This document shows, piece after piece, positions 24,571 to 36,261 of a DNA stretch of 64,000 nucleotides (the stretch's first letter is position 1; each line of letters starts with the position of its first letter). Both the position numbers and the translations under genes were made by a program. The notes beneath the pieces are model-generated. The model made no database searches. It was given only the letters and a program-made list of their open reading frames with translations, and was not told where the DNA came from. The stretch spans positions 154,788,001-154,852,000 of the forward strand of contig NC_092338.1 of assembly GCF_046630445.1 (NCBI RefSeq), given 5' to 3'. The stretch is from Rutidosis leptorrhynchoides. Lineage: Eukaryota > Streptophyta > Magnoliopsida > Asterales > Asteraceae.

Positions 24571-25920
24571 TTTTTCTATTCTAATCCCATTTCTCTTAAT
24601 ATATAATCCGTATTAACTATTTCCCTTTTTCCTTCATCTTCCTCACAATCTCAAATGTCCAGAGTAAATTCAAATACCATAACAGCTAATTTGTATGTTT
24701 ATTTTTAGGATTTCAAACGAAACAGAAACCATCAATTGTATGTTGGATTGATTTTAACAGAAAAGAAAAAAAAAATAAGCAGTAGCAGGAAGAAAAACAC
24801 GATGAACACTCATACATTGATTTTGAAATTCAGACACGTTTAGACGATGATTACAAAAGAAACTGTATTTTAAATCCTTCATAGAATCTTTGTGAATCGT
24901 TAATTTCAACTGTAATAACCTCTACAATCTTCAATTTGATTGAAGAACAAACGTTTGACTTTTCACAATTAAACTTTGACTCCAAAATTAACAATTAATA
25001 TGATAAATTGAGGCTTGAAAATTTATAGAGAGCTTCACTATATGATTCCTAATAACTCTGTATTTTTAGATTTTTAAATTCGATTCGAATTAAAACTTTT
25101 GGCTAAAAGGTTTCAAGAACAGAGGTGATACCTGCTTTTCTTTAATTTTTTTCCCGTGTCAAATTCGAATTGTAGTTGATAATGGAAGTGAATGATTTAT
25201 AATAATGTGGAAATCGAGTTACTTGTATCAATTATGAGAATCATTCGTTTATTTAAAGAATAGAAGTGGGTCAACAGGTTAAATCACGCAGGAGAAAAAT
25301 ACAAAAAAAAAAATAGAATCAGATATTGACATGAAACTGAATCGATTAATTTAAGCAGTAATTTTGATTGTTATTTAGTGCTAATGGTTGACATATTATT
25401 CAATCAGATACATGAGAAGGAATTAATCAGATAGCGAATTATAACCCAAATTTGTAATCTTCTGTTGTTTTCTTTTTTATATTTTATATTTAATAAATAT
25501 TAATAATTAATAAATATATTAATAATAATATTAATAATAATAGTAATTATTATTATATTAGTAACAATAATAATAAGTAACAATAATAATAATAATAATA
25601 ATGAATATGATAATAATAATAATATTATTAGTGATAATAATAATATTAGTAATAATATAACATTTTATATATATCCACTTTCCTATCTTTATATTTTATA
25701 TTAGAAATAATAATATTAATAATTACTGATTTTAATACTAGTAGCAATATTGATAATAATAATACTAATAATAATAATGAGAGTAAATATAATAATATTG
25801 ATATAACAATTGTATTTTAACTTGTAATTTTAATATGTTAGTATTACATATTATTGATTATGCAATATTTAATAATTATATAATTTATATTATATAATAA
25901 CCTATATTGATTATTAAATT

Positions 25921-25985
<65 letters not shown>

Positions 25986-26105
25986 GTTATACATAGAAAT
26001 TATATTATATATATATAGATTCATTTTTTAATTACAATTAATTATTTTGTATCTTATTTTACATATTTAAACCTAATATTTACATTATATTTTATAATTT
26101 CAAAT

Positions 26106-26186
<81 letters not shown>
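25921..26186. repeat. TA microsatellites of LTR C, target of element D
   Basis: Two long TA runs (about 25922-25982 and 26108-26186). The second is the insertion site of element D; the duplication atata (26182-26186 and 47652-47656) is inherently ambiguous in a TA run. Confidence 0.85.
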
Positions 26187-26190
<4 letters not shown>

Positions 26191-27498
26191 ATACCCCGTC
26201 CTAATCCATCTGGACGAAGTAACCAACATCTGGTCCCATTGCGATGATCGACTCAAAATAATGTCTTTAAAATGAGCAAATGCACAGCGGAAGATTTCTT
26301 TCATACCTGAGAATAAACATGCTTTCAAGTGTCAACCAAAAGGTTGGTGAGTTCATATGTTTATCATAAAATAATAAAATTCATCATTTTGATAGACCAC
26401 AAGATTTAAATGCTGCATGGTATAAATGGGCCCGAATCCTATACCCACATGTAATGTACATGCGATATCTTTTAAATACAGTACACCTTTCTCATGTACG
26501 AAAATCATCTTTCATAAATCTTAGTAACCGTACACATATCTCGTGCACAAAAATAACATACACATAACCTGTGTATAAAATTATTCTCTCGATACATAAC
26601 ATTCACTTTTCATTACTTTCATAGCTTGGCTTGGTAACCGACCTTAACATATAATGCGCATAATAATATCCCCAAAACAGAACATCTCGTCTGTATAAAA
26701 ATCATATAAACTTCGAAGTACTAAACACCACACCCACTAGCCCTTCCGTCTAGTGAACATTCTGGGTGGGGGTGTTAAACCCGGTAGCTACCTTTAGGAT
26801 TCGCGTGAATTAGGCGTGCACTAATTCTCAAAATTAGTGATGTTCCCTAATTCTTAGGTTACCAAGCAATAATAATCAGGGAAAAATATTCATATCAATT
26901 GTAGCAATTATCACGTCCACATAATTCAATGGTGGCAATTATCACGTCCACATAATTCATTCGAGGAAAGTTTTACTTGTGTCTATCTCGTCAAACATTT
27001 ATAAAAGCATTTCATGTATTTGCAGTTCAAAATGTATTTCAAAAGCATTTAATAAAGCAGTTGTAAAAGTAGTGCATGTATTCTCAGTCCCAAAAATGTA
27101 AAGAGTAAAAGGGAATTAAATGAACTCACAGTATTGTATTTTGTAGCAAAAATACATTTGACGATATTGAACAATGCAGGGTTGGTCTCGGATTCACGAA
27201 CCTATATCAGTTATATATATTAAAACATATAATGAACATCAAATAATTCCATCTATTAATTATATAGTATTTATATATTTAGTGTTGTAGTATATATTAT
27301 TTGTACTACATTCTTTTTATATCTTAAATTACATGTTATATATGTATTTATTTTGTGTATACATAATAGAAATGTTAATACTTTTAATATATAATGTATA
27401 TGTAATATTAATATAGGTATAGTATGTGTAATAAGTATATTCTTTATATACAAACTATTTATCTATTAAAATGATAGGTTTTGAAAATAATGATTTAC

Positions 27499-27613
<115 letters not shown>

Positions 27614-27967
27614 TTTATTAATAATGATAATACTATTAATAAAAATGATATTGTTAATAATGATACTAGTAGTAAAAATGATAATAATAGTAATAATAAT
27701 TGTTTTATACCATAATCATAATTAATTTTAATGAGGATAATAATAATAATCATGTTCGTGTTCAAGTTTTATATCATAATCATGTTATCCCTTCATAAAT
27801 CTATTTGTTATATCATCTATATATCATAATAATTTCATATTAAACTTATCTTAACCATCCATATAATACTTAGAATTTCTTAATTGTCAATAATATACTC
27901 TTAATGATAATAATATAATAATTACAAAAGATTACTACCTCACAAAAATGGGTTCCAAAAATATAAG

Positions 27968-28036
27968 CGGCCTTGCCCGGACTCGAACCCGCGACCTCTT
28001 AATCACTCTCTCGCAACACACCTTAACCATTCCGCC
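27968..28036 (-). ncRNA. tRNA-like Pol III unit in the left LTR of D
   Basis: Reverse complement reads ggcggaatggttaaggtgtg (A-box-like) and later gcgggttcgagtccgggc (B box at 27979-27989), followed by a T5 run. The A-box part resembles Leu/Ser-type tRNAs, but the arms do not make a clean cloverleaf. Confidence 0.7.
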
Positions 28037-29970
28037 ATAAACGTTTTTCTGAATTAACACTAAACCCATCTATATTTAATCTTAACGTTTATGTTTTCCC
28101 CTCTTCTCTCCTTCTCCAAGTAATCGATAGCAGCCCAGAAATTTTGAGATGGGTCACTGCCCAACACTTTAAGCAATCCAAAAAGCAAGTGATATAACTC
28201 GGCCCAATTGTAAAATCAATTAAACATCGTTTCATAATCATCATCAAACATCTTACTTATCATCATCACCATAACCTCGGCTCAAAAGAGAACACAAGAT
28301 GGATCCCGACCCATCACCATTACTTGGCCCATGTCAACTTAAAATAATAAACAAAAAAAAATATAAACGAAGAAGCTGTGGTGCTTCGGTCCAGAAAAAA
28401 AATATACAGAAGAATAATCGGATGTCACTTTGGTAGGCCTTGCAACTTGTTTACATACAAACATTATGTGCTGTAAAGTAGTAAATACTATTTTTCAAGT
28501 TGACAACTTTTAAATTATAAGCATTATCAAATTATTAAATTAACAATAGACCCCAACATTTGTAATTGTTTTTCGTAATCATCAATCTCCAACATCATCC
28601 TTACTATATGCAGCAGCCTGGTTCGAAAATAAAGAAAGGAATGAAGTTGTACAGTAGCAGTAAACAGTGTTGGGTGTCGATTGAAAGAAGAAGAAAAGAA
28701 GAAAAAAATAAAAATAAATAAATAAACAGAAAAAGATAGATGGTGTTGTGTAGGTTGTCTAGTGTTTTCATTGAACCAAATAGAAGGTGACAGCAGCAGG
28801 AATAACTCCAGTATTAACCGGATAGCAGCAGTGATTGTTCTTGGTCCGGTTTGACAGAAAAAGAAATCGAAACAGGAAAAATGAGAAAGAGAGGAGAGAA
28901 GATGAGAGCGAGGGAATGAGATGGTGTTTGATTGAAACAAAATGATAATAATGAAAAGTGGTTGTTGCATCGATGGTTTAATGGGTGTTGAAATAACGAA
29001 GGTGGTAGATGGTTGTTGTCGAGAGGTGGTGTTCGTTGTTTATAGAGTGATGTGTGGTGACGATTGCCTAGAAAAGTGATGGTCATGGTGGTCATGGGTG
29101 TCGTCCGGTGGTACCGGTGGTGTAGTTGTTCACGTATAGGTGAAGATGGTGACCGAATAATCATAACAAAACACAAGGTAATGGTTGTTCTATGGTTATG
29201 ATTCTCGATGATGATGGTGGTCTCGGTTTCCATAGAGAGAGAGAACAAGAGAGATAGGTGGTGGTATTCGATGGTGGGTGTTGTTTGGTGGTGATTGAGG
29301 AAGAAAAGTGGTCGTGGAAGGTGAAGGTGGCCAGAGAGGTGGCGGCAGTGGTTCGAGTAATCAAAGGAGGTGATTGATCGATGGTGGTCTTTAGTTTACT
29401 GAGCATATGTATATGTATGTATGATATTTTCTATATATGATGTGTATATGCACACATATATACATATAGAAAATGAATAGATAGTTGGTGTAAAGGAAAA
29501 GTAAAGAAGACTTCTTGCATCGTAACAATAATAATTTATTTGTGTACAGTAACCATGATAATTCATCCATAGCAGCCGGGTTCCTATTTCTACCGACGGT
29601 TTCCCACGCAGTGCTATATCATGTCCATTGCTAAACAGTTGTCGTATAAAAGTGTTCCTAAAAATCCCAAACTTTTAGATTAAATATAATTAATTATTTT
29701 ACTCATTAACTGTTTGAAATCTGGTCAAAAAGGTTCATTAATTATTTATTTTCTGTTCCAATTTATATGTACGGAGTACTAATATTTAAACTTAAAAAGG
29801 TAAAATTTTTTTTTAACAAATCTAACATTTTCGTAATCGATTTACAGTTCAACTTTTATTTTAGTCCCTCATGAACATGTAATATATCTATATTAAAACT
29901 AACGAAACATCAACCGAGTGTTACTAACGTTTACTAATTAGGCTCGAAATCATTCATTTTCAATATACAC

Positions 29971-29975
<5 letters not shown>

Positions 29976-30045
<70 letters not shown>

Positions 30046-30131
30046 AATCTTAATTAACAAATTTAAGTAAATAAATATATTAATTATATTCTTTTAAACA
30101 ACCATATATAATATTATATATTTACAAGTAA

Positions 30132-30174
<43 letters not shown>

Positions 30175-30193
30175 TATTATATATATATATATA
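29976..30193. repeat. TA microsatellites in the left LTR of D
   Basis: TA runs at about 29976-30043, 30138-30165 and 30179-30193. Confidence 0.9.
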
Positions 30194-30400
30194 TAAATAT
30201 ATATGTGACTATTTACAAATAGTTGTTCGTGAATCATCGGGAATGGTCGAAGGTCAATTGAATATATGAAACAGTTCAAAATTTTTGAGATCCAACCTAA
30301 CAGACTTTGCTTATCGCGTTGAAAATACAATATCGTATTGAGAGTTTGATTTAAAATTAGTCGAAATTTTCCGGGTCACTACCGTACCTACCCGTTAAAA

Positions 30401-30419
30401 AAATTTCGTCCCGAAATTT
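30401..30419 (-). promoter_or_regulatory. Palindrome before the polypurine tract of D
   Basis: AAATTTCGGGACGAAATTT on the minus strand, followed by ttttttaacgggtaggta and the LTR. The same motif occurs in E and F. Confidence 0.8.
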
Positions 30420-32824
30420 TAGTGAGGTCGTCATGGCTAACAATAAAAATGTTTTCATGACGAATATGAGTTAGAGTTTTATCATTATTGATTAATATAG
30501 ATAAAACGATTCGATCATGTGAAGCGTACGAGTGAAGCTATCACAAAAGAGTGAAAAGTTTCGTCTGAACTTTTGACGTAGCATTGCGGATTTCAGGAAT
30601 TCAAGGAGTTTAAGGAAATCTTCTAATCAGAAAGAAAATGTAATATCATGATTAATTAGCAAACTTCTAGAATCACGGTAAGGATAGAACTATCAAGAAA
30701 ATAATCTCTTGATATGTTTAGAGGTTAAGTAGAATGAAAGAGTTATGTATCATGGCACATGATGAGGGTAAGATCTGTGAAACATCATCACGTTCCATTA
30801 GAAATTTAGCATGACTTACTGTAATATAACCACGTTGGCCTGACGTCATTATATTATACTAACTCATGCTTCAATTCCCAACACTTCTCCAGAAACCATT
30901 CATAATTCAAACTCGAATTTTAAAGAAATTTAGAAACTAAGATAGTTTCCTTTATGACGTAACACGGATAGCACGAAGAGATAGATAATTTCGAATAAAG
31001 ATATTTATGAAGGTATCTTCAGAAATATTGAAGATATTAATATTGGAAGATACGATAATATCTTAGAATTTTAGAATCAAATTGTGATGAAGAAATTCAT
31101 TCACGATGATTTAGAGCGATTAAGGAGCATGGTATTCGCTAAAGATTTCATTGGAAACAGAATCATCAGGATTCTTTATGTACAAGTTTAGTCCTTGTGA
31201 TTTGTGCAGAGTTTCAGAATGAGAGATCATAATTCTAAGAGATAAATGTTATATGTATATATAACTTTTGATGTAGAAACGCTTCGAGATTCAAAATACT
31301 GATTGCTGATTTCCCGATACTTGGTATGGCAATTCTTGTTACAAGATGTGGATGAGTATATGATAAGGTTTCGATAAAGATAATGATTCTTCGGAAAATT
31401 AAGGATCAACAAAATTGTTGGTAAGTTTACTGCTAATGTAGTGGGACATAAGCGGTTCTCCAATAATGATGCTGAAAGGGCAAATGTGTATATCAAAGTT
31501 ATAATATGACTTATTCGAATGAAAAATTGAAGTTAGTTTGTTGGAGCTGTGACAAAATTGGCTAATTTTGAAAAAAAAAATTGCAATGTTATTTTTGGTA
31601 ATAACAACGCCAAAGGAGCTAGCACAGATACGTGTTAAACGTTTGCTCAGTTTCTGAGTGTTTTTCAGGTGCATAACTATACGCATCAATCTTTTCTTCC
31701 GTAGATTAAGTGCGGGTGGTTCATTCTCCCGATTGAGGTGTTTTCAAGAATCATTAAAGGTTTGAACGTCGATTGTAATCGTCAAGATACAAATGAGGTT
31801 TAAGATGAGATCAAGTGATACAATGAGGTTTAAGATGAGATCAAGTGGCAAACTTGAAGAATTATTTAGTTTTATATGTTATAATTAATATTTTAATTCA
31901 TTTTAATTTTCCAATGTTATTAGTCCACAGTCGATAGTCCACAGTTAACAGTCCAATAATTCATATATAATTTAATATATAATATTCGAATTAATTAATA
32001 CGTATCGTGACCCGTGTACATTTCTCAGACTCGATCACAACTCAAACTATATATATTATTGTAGAATCAACCTCAACCCTGTATAGCTAACTCCTGCATT
32101 ACTGTATATAGAGTGTCTATGGTTATTCCAAATAATATATATAGATGCGTCGATATGATATGTCAAAACCTTGTATACGTGTCTCGATATTTAAAGTGCG
32201 TAAAATAAATAGCAGGAATTAAATGACGATAAATAAAGTGCGTAAAGTAAATAACAGAAATTAAATGACAATAAATAAAATTGCGAGAATTAAATTGCGA
32301 TAATTAAAATGTAATAAGGAATTAACAGTTAGCTATGAACAGTTAGCTAGGATTTTTGTTAGCGTGAATTCTTAACAAATTTTTTTTCTTTCTCATAGTT
32401 AATTTGTTTGTTTCTAACAAATTTTATTTTGTCCAATGTTTTCTTCATTATGCCACTTGCTGGATTCTGATAGATCAAAATCCAAATATGAAATTGAATG
32501 AAAAGGGTTATTTTGCGGTGAACGGATACGTATATCGGTGGTTGTAAATAGGATAGTAAATGACTGTTGAATTAGATTTGAAAGATTGTACAGTGTACTT
32601 ATTAATGTGAAATCTAAATATTCCTCGGGTATTACGTACCCGTTAAAATATTTTCACCATTAACAGTTTGTACGAAAGAATTTTTAATTACAGTCTTTAT
32701 GAAAAAATATATATACATATATATTTTCTTCAGATGTAATCATGGATTTATTGAGTCAATATGATATTAAACTCATTTGATTTACCGTAAGAACAAGAAT
32801 ATATAATCTCTAAAACATTAGAGA

Positions 32825-33430
32825 TTACATAATCGCCATGTCAAACGAAGATAAATGATGTAGAACGATTCGCAGATTGATGATTATGCTCGAGGTACAT
32901 AATGAGATGTTGAGGTGTGAGATGTTGAACTTGGGTTGTTGGTGGTACTGGTATTGATATTGTGATACTGTTGGTGCTACTGAAGCTGGTAAATTTTGCA
33001 CCATATTCTCCAAATTGATTACTCGAGCGCGAAGTTCGTTGACTTCTTCTATTACATTGGGATGATTGTCGGTCGGAACGAGCGGATGAATAAGGTTTAG
33101 AATTTTAGATAGAATATAATCGTGGTGAGATATTTGGGAAATGAGGGTGAAAATGGTGTTTCGGACTGGTTCACCGGTAAGTGCTTCAGGTTTTTCGCCA
33201 AGAGGTAAATTTGGTTGGTGGAAAAGATCGCCTTTTTCGCGTCTCCATTGATTAAGTCGACTACGAACCCATCTCCAATTTATCCAGAATAAATGATGGC
33301 TAATTGGTTGATTCATTCCGGTTACACTGCTTTCAGAGCTCGAGTGGAAATCCATATCGGAATAGCTGTCGAAATAACTATCGGAATTGCTATCGAAATC
33401 TGAGGGACTCGAACTGGTTGAGGGATTCAT
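32825..33430 (-). CDS. Short gag-like protein of element D (201 aa)
   Basis: Open frame of 201 codons from ATG at 33430, after the primer site and a leader of about 370 bp. Residues 1-37 are Ser/Asp/Tyr rich. Residues 40-100 hold a conserved block (MNQPISHHLFWINWRWVRSR, then LGEKPEALTGEP). Residues 127-147 are a Leu/Ile heptad stretch (EVNELRARVINLENMVQNL). This layout matches the N-terminal part of gags I know from Asteraceae gypsy elements, ahead of the capsid core. There is no capsid core and no zinc knuckle, and nothing coding follows. The homologous frame in F is broken. It is either a truncated gag or a small adaptor protein; translation is unproven. Confidence 0.55.
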   Translation of the reverse strand: MNPSTSSSPSDFDSNSDSYFDSYSDMDFHSSSESSVTGMNQPISHHLFWINWRWVRSRLNQWRREKGDLFHQPNLPLGEKPEALTGEPVRNTIFTLISQISHHDYILSKILNLIHPLVPTDNHPNVIEEVNELRARVINLENMVQNLPASVAPTVSQYQYQYHQQPKFNISHLNISLCTSSIIINLRIVLHHLSSFDMAIM

Positions 33431-33799
33431 CTCGCACGATCAGATGAAGTATTGTCGATAAGAAATAGATTATAGGGTGTAGATTAGTACCCTGCATTAC
33501 ATAATTTACATATGCATATATAATACTAAAATTCCATAAGTTACGTAGGAATCTACGGAAGCTGTCAGGCAAAGGTAACAATAACATATACGATAAGATA
33601 TGAATTTCTATACCCTGTCTATGCAATAGAGGCTGCAAGACGTGCCTAGACTTTAAGGATGATGAGCAAATAATTTTCGACACTAAATGATAAGCAAAAC
33701 TTTTGACATGCAGACACGGTCGAAGTCCAGACTCACTAATGCATCCAAACAACTATCAGTTAGACATACTAATGCAAGACCTGGTTCGCTAAGACCACC

Positions 33800-33811
33800 G
33801 CTCTGATACCA
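33800..33811 (-). promoter_or_regulatory. Primer-binding site of element D
   Basis: gctctgatacca on the plus strand, exact complement of TGGTATCAGAGC, two bases from the LTR end. Confidence 0.93.
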
Positions 33812-33813
33812 CA

Positions 33814-33859
33814 TGTCATACCCCGTCCTAATCCATCTAGACGAAGTCACCAACATCTG
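33814..33859 (-). repeat. Element D, 5' LTR, first piece
   Basis: Starts TGTCATACCCCG. Cut after 46 bp by element E; the last 5 bases, atctg (33855-33859), are the duplication. The LTR continues at 43530. Confidence 0.9.
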
Positions 33860-36224
33860 TGTAGCGACCCCGACAAATCGTCAAATGACGGCGTCATCTA
33901 CGTATGGTCCCATTACATGGTCGTAAGTCTTTATAACAAAGTTTGACCGAAAAGTATGTCGCATTCATTTCATAAATAAGGGTGTTTCAAAGTTTACAAA
34001 AGTAGTTTCCATAACAAGTACATAACAATGTTTAAAGTTTGTATGAAACACGTGCGACACGATTAAAAGTAGTCAAAAAGACGCTCCACGTATGCAAGTA
34101 TACTCGACATCCAATGCAAGTATCAAATAGTATGAGCGGAAGCATGTATCACCTAAGTTCAAGGACCTGAGAAAAACATAGAGAATCTGTCAACGAAAAC
34201 GTTGGTGAAATCATAGGTTTAAATAAGTAAATGAGTAATAGTAAGTTGAACCACAAGATTAGCAACATCGATAAAGCCATAGTACATTCTAAAAGTTAAT
34301 ATTCACGAGCACCCAATTATCAAAGCTTAACGTTCCGTCCGTTGAATACCCCATCAATTAGTGCTAGAACAACACTGTTCCCGAAAATATATTTCATTCG
34401 TAAACGGTAGCGAACCGTTTGAATGAGGGTTTGTCAAACCCATATGGCCATATAACATAAGTTCTCGCTTACACCATCTGATGTAACTAATGATAATCGG
34501 ATTGAGGATTTTCGTTCTAAACTCGTATGTAGAATGTTTGTTTTCCCGTTCTTGTGTTCACTTAGTTCAAAAGAATCGTTTATGTTTTCTCATCCCAAAA
34601 GTAAGTTTAAAAGAGTAAAAGTGGGACTATGATCTCACCTTGTATGCACGAACAAAAAGTACTTCAACAAGTAATGTGCGCAAAGGACAACGCTAGTCTC
34701 GACCTAAACAATTAGGTTGTATCAATAACGATAGTCACGAAGGGTCAAAGTTGTTCAATTAGTCCTATGGCTCGACACGACTCGATTATGTAGCATGTGA
34801 AGCAAATTGTCAAGTTTCATGCAAGATACAAGTATAAAAGCATGTTAGGAAGATTGCATAATTAATTGGTTAAGTTTGACAAAAAGTCAAACTTTGGTCG
34901 GTCAAAGTCAACAAAAAGTCAACACGTTCGGGTCGGGTCTCGGACAAATTTTCTATGCTAGTTATTCATATATAAGCATTTTAAAATAAGTTACATGTAA
35001 ATTGGAGGTCTAGAACATGCCAAACATTTTTCGTCAAAAGGTCAAGCAAACAGCCAGTTTTAGGCAAACGGGACGGCGTCCCATATAGCTGGACGGCGTC
35101 CAGGTTTTAAGGATGGGACGGCGTCCTGAGGAGCTAGACGGCGTCCCGGTTCAAAAGGTGGGACGGCGTCCTGAGGAGCTAGACGGCGTCCAAGGGGGTT
35201 TCCAGGCCCTGTTTGCTGTATTTCCTAAGTGCACGAATCAAAACACAAACCAACACATTTCATGACCCGCAAACAATCAAGATATGTATCTTATATCATC
35301 GGAAAGGTAATTTGACAAGGAACATAACTAAGCACTTTTCATTAATCAAAATTCCACTTACAACTACCAAAAACCGCCATCAATGTTCCTCATTCAATGC
35401 ATACAAGTCACAAATGCCATTTAATGATTCGGTAACCAAATTACATGAACAATATGCCGTTTCGAAGGTGATTAAGCATACAACACAACCTAACACTTAC
35501 AACTAACATTCCATGTCATTCAAATCATTAAAAGTCCATTTTAAGTTCATGAAACCTTAACCTAAATTCACCAAATTTCATAATCAAGTTTAGGAGGTTT
35601 CATTAATCAAACTATACATCATAATGAAGCTAGTAACACTAGAAACACAATTAAAACATGAACTCTTAGCATCAAACAACATATGAACACTCAAATTTCA
35701 AGATTAAGCATGTCATCTTTCAATATGAACTAGTTACATCAAAATATCAAAAACGAGCATACAAATCACATAAACAAACTAGACTCGAGCCATAGACACT
35801 AATTAACAACCTTATAACTTAAAAATCTCAAGAACACAAGAATTAGTGATTTTAGAAAGTTACCCAAAATTGATGAAATCGGTATGGAAACGAAGAGGAG
35901 ATCACGAGGAATTCAAATATGCAATTTGTTTTGATCGAATCCTTCTTGAACGAATTTGGATGATGATTGAAGGTTTGAGGGTTTTGAGAGAAAAGGTGAA
36001 GTAGTAGAATGAAAGGGATGAATGAATGGATGAGAATAAGGGTTGACTCTTTGACCTAGTCAAATGTTTCAACCTTTGGCAAGTTTGGTCCCTCAACTTT
36101 AAACCGGGTGCGGGAATTACCTAAACGAGATAATTCAACGCATATTAACGGGATGTGTTATAAACATATAACGGAACTTAAATAGTTAAACGGAAAAGTA
36201 AACGGAAAAAGGCGGGATGTTACA
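33860..36224 (-). repeat. Element E, 3' LTR (2365 bp)
   Basis: Starts tgtagcgacc and ends gatgttaca on the plus strand. It contains six GGACGGCGTCC-type palindromes starting at 35071, 35091, 35116, 35136, 35161 and 35181, and the conserved stem-loop at 34189-34209. The frame at 35213-35506 has no support as a gene. Confidence 0.96.
35071..35191 (-). repeat. Six phased 11-bp palindromes in the 3' LTR of E
   Basis: GGACGGCGTCC (plus strand) or one-base variants, with starts spaced 20, 25, 20, 25 and 20 bp, i.e. a 45-bp period holding two palindromes. Confidence 0.93.
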
Positions 36225-36242
36225 TTACCTACACCTTAAAAG

Positions 36243-36261
36243 AAATTTCGTCCCGAAATTT
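36243..36261 (-). promoter_or_regulatory. Palindrome at the gag-pol stop, before the polypurine tract of E
   Basis: AAATTTCGGGACGAAATTT on the minus strand overlaps the TAA stop codon (36260-36262). It is followed by the purine-rich tract aaggtgtaggtaa next to the LTR. Confidence 0.8.

Larger units (their letters stand above)
30384..33813 (-). other. Internal region of element D
   Basis: Read on the minus strand: primer site (33800-33811), leader, gag-like frame (33430-32825), then about 2.4 kb without recognisable coding sequence. A purine-rich segment and palindrome precede the 3' LTR. No protease, RT, RNase H or integrase motif is seen. It aligns with the internal region of F except that about 600 bp of F (54780-55380) is absent here. 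Confidence 0.8.

Noticed and set aside
28527..29406. Minus-strand frames of 81-147 aa, repeated at 45798-46671
   Set aside because: Low-complexity translations inside the LTRs of D; they appear twice only because the LTR is duplicated, and they differ in length through indels.
33390..33752. 120-aa minus-strand frame in the leader of D
   Set aside because: Lies between primer site and the gag-like ATG and overlaps it; the equivalent leader of F does not keep the frame.
35213..35506. 97-aa frame repeated identically at 42513-42806
   Set aside because: Inside both LTRs of the young element E; no recognisable domain or start context.
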